Shown: positions 22,847-30,006 of the stretch, in pieces
Layout of the letters: every line of letters starts with the position of its first letter
How positions within the stretch are numbered: position 1 is the first letter of the stretch
DNA from: Pelargonium nanum
Taxonomy: Eukaryota; Streptophyta; Magnoliopsida; Geraniales; Geraniaceae
Direction of reading: 5' to 3'
Assembly: GCA_036897485.1 (NCBI GenBank)
Contig: JAYMTF010000802.1
Location: 1 to 30,006 of the forward strand
DNA: 30,006 nt
The notes under the pieces: model-generated
Told to the model about the DNA's origin: nothing
Seen by the model: only the letters and a program-made list of their open reading frames with translations
The model's database searches: none
Made by a program: the position numbers and the translations under genes

Positions 22847-25800
22847 ATGATTAACAAGGGGATTTCCGGAGAGCTTACAATCCATGTTTGTTCAGGTATA
22901 GATTGGTTTTGTTTGTTGCTTAATCAATACTGTTTTTTTTTTTGGTTTCTTGTGGTTTGTGTAAAGGGGTATATGTGATGAGTGAATTGAAGTATTGTGC
23001 ATTTATGCTTTCTTGTAGAAGATAATATTCCAGGCTTTGCTATGAAAGAGAACCCTATTGCAAGAGATCATTTAAAATTCTGTAGAGGCTTGCGCAAATC
23101 CAAGGTCTGTGTTTTTAAGTACTTTTATTGGCTGCATGCTAGGTGTTTGATTAAAGTTCTCAATGAGTTTTGAGCTCTTTTGTAAATATACTTTTTGTGT
23201 TTTCAGATTGTTCCCAAGGGCTTGATATCACAGGGAGATTCAGTTCCTAAGGTGATGAAGAGGGTGGCAGAACAATTCGAAGACATGGAAATAGACATCA
23301 GGTAAGCTCAAGGCTTTGAAGTCTGTTTTTTATTTTATATTTTATCAGTAAGCATACAAACATCAAGAGTCGAACATGAGACCTCGAGGGACCAAGTGAA
23401 GTCAACCACTTGCCCTACTAAGTGTTTGTGCTTTGAAGTCTGTTTAGATTTTGTGTGCCTTTGGAGATCTCTAGTATTTATGCATAGAAATATGTTTTCA
23501 GGAATTGGCTTTCACTTGCTAGACACTGTGGCAATAGGTCACCAGCAGGTACTATTGTTCTGGCTGTTCACAAAGGGAAGGTGATCTTTAAAAGGCGGTC
23601 AATTTGGAGACAACGAGGTTTGGATCATAATCATGTGAAGAACTTGTTTGCATTGCTGTTACGTGATTCTAAATTCTCTCAGTTTCATATTTCAGGCTTC
23701 AAGTTAGAGCAGAGGCCTCAGATTTATTTTTGTGAAATTGCTAAATGTGGAACCTCCAAAAAGGCATCTAGAAATGATAGCAGGAAATCAGATGATAACT
23801 CCAGTCTACACAGTGACAACAAGGATAAACCACTTGTACGCTCAATATCTGTTCTACGAAGAGAGCTTCCGGATTTGACTCTTGGTTGGCCCCTGCGAAA
23901 AACCACTACTACGAGCCAGGAAACTCTTAGGAAATCCAAAGATACAGATACAGATGTGTCTGTGGTTCAATGGGTGATGAGCCTACCTCGTCGGTCTAAT
24001 TTGACATGTCAACAAAATTTGGCTGATTTTAACAATTCTTTTGGTGCTGAAATTGGCAATTCGATTGCTGAGAAGCAAGAGATTGAAGGGAGTAGGCACC
24101 CTGTCATACAAAGTTCTACAGAAGAATCAGTAGCTACAAGTTGGAATAATGATGAGAGTTGTAGCCTTGTTGATGAAGATTCTTTGACTTCAGTTTCAAC
24201 TATTCTTGAAGAATTACCACAATCAGCTCAAGGTTGCCCTCAATTTGGGGTACCAGCTTCACAAACATTGGATTCTATGAAAGACTCTTATAGTGAATGT
24301 AAAGATGAAGCTCCCTCGAGTTCAGTTTCCACTCTTTCTGACGAATTGCCACAATCTGCAAAAGGCTGGCCTCTACTTCGGTTAGGAGCTTCAAAAACTC
24401 TGGATTTTACTGAAGAATCTGAAACTCAGCAATCCCTAAGAGATCTCACCTCTAATGTTTCAGAGGATTCTCCTGATAGAAATATCAGTTGCCCTTGGAT
24501 TAGGAGCACGCCACCAAGAAAACTATCCACCACGCTAGAGCTTCTCCTTGAAAGGTCATCTGCCTGCCGGTGGTTTAGCTACGAGGAGTTGAAGAGAGCA
24601 ACTTCTAAATTCAGCCCAGGTTTGCTATTTTTTTCTTGCACATAGAACAATGTTTGTTGTTTTAAGCATGAGATTCTTTATTTTTATTTTTTATATTTAG
24701 TTCCCTCTCTAAATATTTATTTTCTCCAACAGCAAACCTGATCGGAGAGGGAGGATGTAGCAATGTCTACAAAGGGGTTCTTCCAAATGGCAAAATAGTT
24801 GCAGTGAAGATGTTAAAATCATACAAGGAAGCTTGGAATGACTTCTCCTTGGAAATCAGTGTTCTTTCTTCCTCGACTCATAAACACATCACGCCTCTTA
24901 TTGGCGTGTGCATTGAAGATAACTATCTTATATCAGTTTATAAATACTTTCACAAAGGATGTTTAGAAGAGAACCTGCATGGTAATTTCCTCTTAATTTC
25001 TATTATCATAATTGTTATTCATTTGTATATAGAAGTTAAATTAGCTTATGTTTATATGACTGTTGTGCGTCAAGCAGGTGAGAAATCGGTGTTGACATGG
25101 GATGCAAGGTTCAACGTGGCTGTTAAAGTTGCCGAGGCTTTAAATTACCTGCATAATGAATGTCCCCGTCCAATTATTCATAGAGATGTGAAGTCTGCAA
25201 ACATTCTTCTCTCCAATAAGTTTCAACCTCAGGTATTACTCCTAAAAGTTTATTGCATTATGAGAGTGACTTTATGGTAGATTAGCTTGAATGATTAACT
25301 TAGGCTAATATTTAGATTTTAGAGAGAATGGACATTTTTCAAAGTCCTAGATAAGTCCGCGTCTGGCCAGGCAGTGCAAATTTGCAACATGTAAAGAACA
25401 ACATAAAATTCTCGAGTAAACATGATCCAGAAAAGTATTCAGAAGTCTGTTGTAGAAGCTTATCAATTCATCAAGAAGTTTTGTTTTCAAATCCATTGTG
25501 CTGACGCTGTTCTAATTTTTACTGCAGTTATCTGATTTCGGGCTTGCTATATGGGGACCCACGGATTCAGCCTATTTGATAGACAATGATGTGGCGGGTA
25601 CATTTGGATATATTGCTCCAGAATACTTCATGCATGGAAGAGTCAGTGATAAAATTGATGCGTACTCATATGGTGTGGTCCTTCTTGAGCTATTATCAGG
25701 AAAGAGGCCAATTGTTCCAAAGGCTCCAAATGGACAAGAGAGCTTAGTCAAGTGGGTATGAACTTTGTCTTCACATATCATCTTCATGATCCCTCTATGC

Positions 25801-26776
25801 AAGTTCTGCCTTATATGAATGAACTTCCGTACTGTCCTAGATGCATAACCATGTTTATTTTATATTCCAGGCGAAACCATTACTAGAGACCAATGATTTA
25901 AAAGAACTAATGGATTCAAAATTGGATGGGGACTTTGATGTTGTTCAAGTTCAAAGGATGGTTCTGGCAGCAAACCTCTGCATTAATCAGTCAGCTCAAT
26001 TTCGTCCCAGCATGAGCCAGGTACTATAATGTAACTCCAAAATTATTCATATTTAAGATCTTATCCAATTCTATTGAAATGAGGATATTGTAGTATGGCA
26101 TTATCTGTGGGAGTCTCAGCAACGAGTGTAAGCACACAAGTATAGAGTATAATACTTTAACCAAACCTTCAGTTCATGCCTGTCTTTGGCTAGCAATTCT
26201 GAAGTTAGAACCTTTGCTTAGACAAGAGAACCAAATTTCTTGTTTGTCATCATTAGAGCCATTTTATCGTGCTTGTTTTTTGGTTCAGTTATGAATCCCA
26301 GACTGTATAATCTCATCATCTTAAGAAATTGTTTTCCAAAGTGCAAATTTTATTGCTTCTCAAAATCAAACCAAGGTGCAGGAAATGTGATTTTAGTAAA
26401 CACAAGATTAATGAGTGCTGAGTCGTGAGATCTATGCTTGAAAGTTTGAATGAAGGAGAAAGCAGAACTTATTTATGTTGTCAGTAATAGAACAAAATCT
26501 AACATTTGTTTCATTGTTTTATATTTATCTTAGATACTAAAGCTGCTTGGAGGGGAGGTAGATGCCATAGACATGAGTAATGAATTGGAAGGATCAGATA
26601 ACCAGGAAGATAATGACCTCTTCTCGGAAATTGAGTGTCAACCACATCTTAGTGTTGCATTGCTAAACTCTGATGATGATAGCAGCACTTGTCCTACCAG
26701 TGCTGGTATAGCATCACCAAGGGTCGGGAAAAAGAAGCGCCACCAATTGAAAGACTACATGAAAGAACCACACTGA
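22847..26776 (+). CDS. Receptor-like cytoplasmic kinase (class VI-like), 9 exons
   Basis: Exons 22847-22895, 23019-23104, 23207-23301, 23502-24619, 24733-24981, 25078-25232, 25528-25755, 25871-26020 and 26534-26776 join to 2,373 nt, or 790 aa. The start is the first in-frame ATG after a stop at 22,769. Residues 1-110 resemble the later half of a universal stress protein (USP) domain ([11 protein letters not shown], then [14 protein letters not shown]) without its usual N-terminal half. A Ser-rich linker (about 165-430) has three ELP-GWP-type repeats and [10 protein letters not shown] (230-239). The kinase domain starts near 435 ([11 protein letters not shown]). It has [11 protein letters not shown] (454-464), catalytic Lys475 in VAVK, HRD with Asp569, DFG (587-589) and APE (614-616), so it should be active. 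There is no signal peptide or membrane segment in the spliced form. This layout fits plant RLCK class VI kinases; the substrate is unknown. Confidence 0.92.
23329..23429 (-). mobile_element. tRNA-derived SINE in kinase intron 3, 16-bp target duplication
   Basis: A perfect direct repeat GCTTTGAAGTCTGTTT flanks the element at 23,313-23,328 and 23,430-23,445. Read on the minus strand it has an A-box-like GGGCAAGTGGTTGACTTC, then GAGGTCTCATGTTCGACTC with the B box, a short body TTTGTATGCTTACTGAT and an A-rich tail. It lines up with the SINE at 14,604-14,700 in CACTTGG/CGCTTGG, GAGGTCTCA-GTTC and the GTAT-GAT end, so the two belong to one family. It is antisense to the kinase gene and fills about half of the 200-bp intron. 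Confidence 0.85.
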
Positions 26777-27286
26777 TCAACAAGTTTTGAACGTAACCCT
26801 TCTTGCAATGAGAGATCCTATACTGTCCAGGCTTGAAGATTAAACTAACATTATAGAGAAATTGTTTTATTGCTACCATTATAGGTGTAAATACTGGTAC
26901 AAATAATGAAATAGGACACTGAAAAATAAACTGTTCATTCTATCTTATTAATAAAGAATGCTCAGATTTGCTATATTTTGGTGAATTGCATCTCCTAAAT
27001 TTGATGTGTATTCAATTGGTCAAGAGCATTAATCATTCAAAAATCATCCATTAGAAGAACACCCTACAAACCAATCTGCTTGAATCTGAATTGAGATTTC
27101 TTAATAATCATTAAAATGTACATCCATTCTGAACATCAATCTAGCTTTTATGTAATCCAATTGGCATGGCAGCAAAAAGGAACCAAAGCCAGGAACATTA
27201 CAAATTGCTGTCAAAATTTCTTTTGTTATACCACCACTCACTGAAACTGTACAAATTGTGAAGAAATATATAGAGATAAAAGAATA
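26777..27286. other. Convergent 3' flanks of the kinase and lysine-rich protein genes
   Basis: No coding frame is supported. It should hold the 3' UTRs of both genes. AATAAA-type signals are present near 26,925 and 26,950 on the plus strand. Confidence 0.5.
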
Positions 27287-29187
27287 TTAGAATGGAACTG
27301 AATAGGGCAAAGCATATATGTCAGCCTCAGGAAGGTGGTGAGCTCGCGGCCACAATGTGACACTTCCACTACTTAACACGTTATTGTCAGTTCTACATCT
27401 TTTGGAGCTGTTTCCACCTGCGCTCTTTGTCTCAAACAACCATTGATCATCACAATCATCCTGATCAACGGATAGAGCAAGTGGAACCAATTCATCAAAC
27501 AAACTATATAGTTTTGCCATGCGCTTCTCATCTTTATGAGGTTTGATTCCCATGGCAGATTTTGCTTGAGAATGTTTTTTGTCCTTCCCAGACGTTGAAG
27601 GGAGCTTTTCTTCACCTGGAGTGACTTTCTTGATACTGGTATCATTCATCACAGTATTGAAGCACTGTTCCTGATCAGGTACCTTCTGTTGGGCAACAGG
27701 GTAAATCCTTCCAGATGTTGAACACAGCTGGTCTTTGCTAGATGATACATCAGATTCTCTGTGTTTTTGCAAGGGCAACCGAATCCGAAGGATGTTCCCT
27801 GATGCAATAGTAACAAAATGGAGATAAGCACAAGTACTCTATATAAGAACCCACTCACGTTAGCTGTAATTAGAATGAACACAAACTCACCATGAGTCTG
27901 GCTGCAGCTGGATGGTGAGCTGTGCTTCTTTCTCTTGTTACTGCTCCGGGTGCTATCAGACAAGTAGCAAGGCGTCTGCGAACTGACGGGCAGCTCATGT
28001 TCTTCAGTCAGACCACTCTTTTCGAGTTGTTCAGCTTCATCCTCCTTTTCCGTTCTAAGGTAGGGATCTTCCTTAAATTTGTCTCCCTGAAGAGACATGT
28101 TGACCCGGCTGATATTGGTATCATCAATCTTAGTGAGTTTCTCCTTCTTACTTTTCTTGTCTTTCCTTTTCTCTTTCTTTTCTCTCTTCTTCTCATTGCT
28201 CCTATCTGTCTTTGCTTTATCCCTTCCCTTTTGGATCTTTAGAACCAGAATTAACAAATTCAATAGAGGGCCACAAATTTACCAAAGAATGACCATGCTA
28301 ATCAAATTAACACAAGTTCTAGTAGAAGCCCAGTTTAGTACATTGGGATAAGTGAGAACACACTCAACAAAATCAGTTTCCAAAGAAAGTATGGACATTT
28401 TTAATGGTTTAGATTCTTAGTTATAAGATATTTAGCCACCTCTTCTCAAAATAAGCTCAGCATTTCAAGTTAAATAAGCTAATGATCTTAGGCTGCTATG
28501 AGGAATAATGACCTCAAAATTAAGAAAGATTTTAAAAACTTCTAAGATAATTTTTTTTTAAAAAAGAATGAAAGCTGAGGAACTACAAATAAGCCAAGGA
28601 ATGAAAAGAATTAACCTTATTTTTAAGGTGACTTGAAGTAGCTATAAACACCTTATAAGGATAAGTGCATCTAAAAGGCAATTCAAAAGGGGTCAATAAT
28701 ACCCAAGATGGGGAAATTAGAAAAACTCCCAAAATCAAAATCAAATAGGTATCTAGTAGATCCATCGAATGAGTATTTTTGGTTAGTAAAACCTGTTTCA
28801 CATTCACAAGGGTCACTCATCTAGACAAATTCTAGAGGTGGCTAAGTTTCTCAAAATCAATTTAGGCCCAGTTAGTCATTACCAATCCCTAACTAACAAA
28901 ATCGCCCTTTACACAACACATCGACCTATCCACAGGTTATCAATTGTCGATTACAGATCCTTATATACATACTACCAGTTTACAACAAATGTATATGTTC
29001 AAGCTACATAACTACACAAAACAGCATTCTGGGCAATCAACTCAACAGTGACAACATATGCAGTTGAGCATCATCAAACGGAAAAGACCAGATTTGCTCA
29101 ACAAACCTTAATCGATTCGATCAAGGCCTCGCCGGGAACTCCGTTTCTCACGTACCCCGGCGGCGGAAAAGGAAAGCATCGAGACAT
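27287..29187 (-). CDS. Lysine-rich plant protein of the MSRCFPFPPPGY family, 3 exons
   Basis: Exons 29187-29107, 28236-27891 and 27798-27287 join to 939 nt, or 312 aa, with GT-AG introns in phase. The start MSRCFPFPPPGYVRNGVP is the hallmark of a plant-only family of unknown function that automatic pipelines often misname as muscle M-line or myb-like protein X. Exon 2 begins with a strongly basic block (28-63, EKKREKKEKRKDKKSKKEK), probably a nuclear localisation signal and helix. It ends at HG before NILRIRLPLQKHRE in exon 3. The C-terminus has the family's conserved patches DDQWLFETK and LPEADIYALPYSVPF. There is no membrane segment or catalytic motif. A nuclear place is inferred from composition only. 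The exon 2 acceptor (TTCTAAAG) is the least certain junction. The gene diverges from the next one. Confidence 0.85.
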
Positions 29188-29304
29188 CTCCGATCACAGA
29201 ACAAATTCCCTAAATACTAGATCCTCTTGAGCACCAAAACCCCTCTAATACAATCTCAAATTACCAGCCGCGTAACGAGATCGGTCACGAAGAAAGATCG
29301 CAGG

Positions 29305-29312
29305 AAACCCTA
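29305..29312 (+). promoter_or_regulatory. Telo-box in the lysine-rich gene leader
   Basis: AAACCCTA on the plus strand, within the predicted 5' leader of the minus-strand gene about 120 bp from its start codon. It is one of two telo-boxes in the shared divergent promoter. Confidence 0.45.
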
Positions 29313-29394
29313 GAGAAAATATTTTCTCTCCTCTTTCTTGGCGGCCAAACGAGAAGCCTCCAGATCTAAATTTTCCAATCTCGTGACTTGGAAG

Positions 29395-29404
29395 CCTTTT
29401 TATA
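29395..29404 (-). promoter_or_regulatory. TATA box of the lysine-rich protein gene
   Basis: TATAAAAAGG on the minus strand lies about 210 bp upstream of the start codon. It predicts transcription from near 29,365 and a leader of roughly 180 nt. Confidence 0.6.
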
Positions 29405-29825
29405 GGCGAAACTCACCGACCTAGAGTCGGACTCTTTACGCGTTGTTTTTATTACGAAAAAGCCCTTCCTTGTTATTTCACTTTCCTATTCTCTTATTCT
29501 TAGATCCGTAGCTTATTTTCCATTGTTCGGGGCTTTTTCGGGTTTTCCTCCTATGATACCAACAAGGGGTCTGCGAAATCAAGTGGTTAATATTTTGACA
29601 CGTCACGAAGGACCACCCTGAAACGCTTACACCTGATTTGCTCCCTCACTTTCCTATTTTGGTTCCGTATGCTACAAGCTCAAACTTGTGGGTGTAGTGA
29701 ACGAAGCGTGGATAGTGCCTAAACCCTATTTAACTGTAACCCCGTAACCAAACAGAGGTTCTAGAGAAAAAAAAAAAGGAAATTTGCAGTACCGTTCTGG
29801 AGAGTGAATCATTTTCGGTGACACG
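29405..29825. promoter_or_regulatory. Shared divergent promoter region
   Basis: The start codons of the two divergent genes are 638 bp apart. This central part carries no coding frame I can support. It contains the second telo-box at 29,721-29,728, about 100 bp upstream of the rightward start codon. Confidence 0.5.
29721..29728 (+). promoter_or_regulatory. Telo-box upstream of the rightmost gene
   Basis: AAACCCTA in the context CCTAAACCCTATTTAA, close to the likely transcription start of the rightward gene. Confidence 0.45.
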
Positions 29826-30006
29826 ATGAGAAGGATCAGTGCTTTCACCGTCCTCGGCCGCGCAATTGACGGCGCCGCCGCTACCTCCGCCGGAACTCAA
29901 CATCGACTCCTTCGAGCTGCACTCTACGGTACCTGCTCCGGTAGCAAGCAATGCTGGTTTTCGAACAGCTTCAGCGATCGCGGTGGTCTATCAGGTCCCT
30001 CCGCCG
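29826..30006 (+). CDS. N-terminus of a probable organelle-targeted protein (cut by window end)
   Basis: The frame opens with MRRISAFTVLGRAIDGAAAT and stays open for 60 codons to the edge of the window. Residues 1-40 are rich in Arg, Ala, Ser and Leu with only one acidic residue, the pattern of a mitochondrial presequence, though a plastid transit peptide is possible. The base composition rises sharply to GC-rich at the ATG, as often seen at plant gene starts. No catalytic domain is reached, so the family cannot be named. A donor site inside this stretch cannot be excluded. Confidence 0.6.
   Translation, partial: MRRISAFTVLGRAIDGAAATSAGTQHRLLRAALYGTCSGSKQCWFSNSFSDRGGLSGPSA

Noticed and set aside
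27922-28242. 106-codon Leu/Phe-rich frame
   Set aside because: It is the antisense of the lysine-rich coding block: AAG/AAA codons read backwards as CTT/TTT.
29730-29951. 73-codon minus-strand frame at the right edge
   Set aside because: It is antisense to the start of the organelle-targeted protein gene and runs into its promoter.

Overview
The window is nuclear DNA of a flowering plant, most likely a eudicot. The evidence is intron-rich genes with GT-AG introns, plant-only families (a ROP GTPase, a class VI-like receptor-like cytoplasmic kinase, a lysine-rich MSRCFPFPPPGY family protein), AT-rich intergenic DNA, and typical plant SINE, LINE and MITE debris. The species cannot be named from sequence alone. 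Nothing looks bacterial, organellar or recently acquired.

Layout. 1-1,700: a possible last exon of an unrecognised gene (349-474), then the decayed 3' half of a plant LINE (zinc-knuckle to RNase H region). 1,700-3,760: AT-rich DNA with a possible old LTR fossil that carries a TATA box, G-box/ABRE-type sites and an 11-bp hairpin. 4,196-4,771 (+): an intronless gene for a 191-residue proline-rich protein with a PNRC/EDC1-like SSLPLPKF motif and two upstream ORFs in its leader. 5,447-5,956: two related MITEs. 8,015-10,226 (+): a complete 7-exon ROP (Rho-of-plants) GTPase, 197 aa. 10,579-10,716: a third, shorter MITE between two convergent genes. 21,245-10,802 (-): a complete 22-exon VPS35 retromer gene, 788 aa, with a SINE and RTE/Au-type LINE/SINE tails in one large intron. 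22,847-26,776 (+): a 9-exon cytoplasmic protein kinase, 790 aa, with a shortened USP-like N-terminus. 29,187-27,287 (-): a 3-exon lysine-rich protein, 312 aa. 29,826-30,006 (+): the first 60 codons of a probably organelle-targeted protein that runs off the window.

Functionally, ROP (cell polarity and vesicle delivery) and VPS35 (endosomal recycling) lie tail to tail and both act in membrane trafficking. I see no evidence that they form a unit beyond adjacency. The last two genes diverge from a roughly 640-bp shared promoter, with a telo-box on each side.

The exon models for ROP, VPS35, the kinase and the lysine-rich protein were built by hand. In each, every junction keeps frame and the total is divisible by three. 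I found no new multi-gene system. The more interesting points are a MITE group with 8-bp target duplications, two SINEs of one family in introns (one with a perfect 16-bp target duplication), an intron in the kinase that stays open in frame and would add a hydrophobic segment, and a repeated ELP-GWP motif in the kinase linker.
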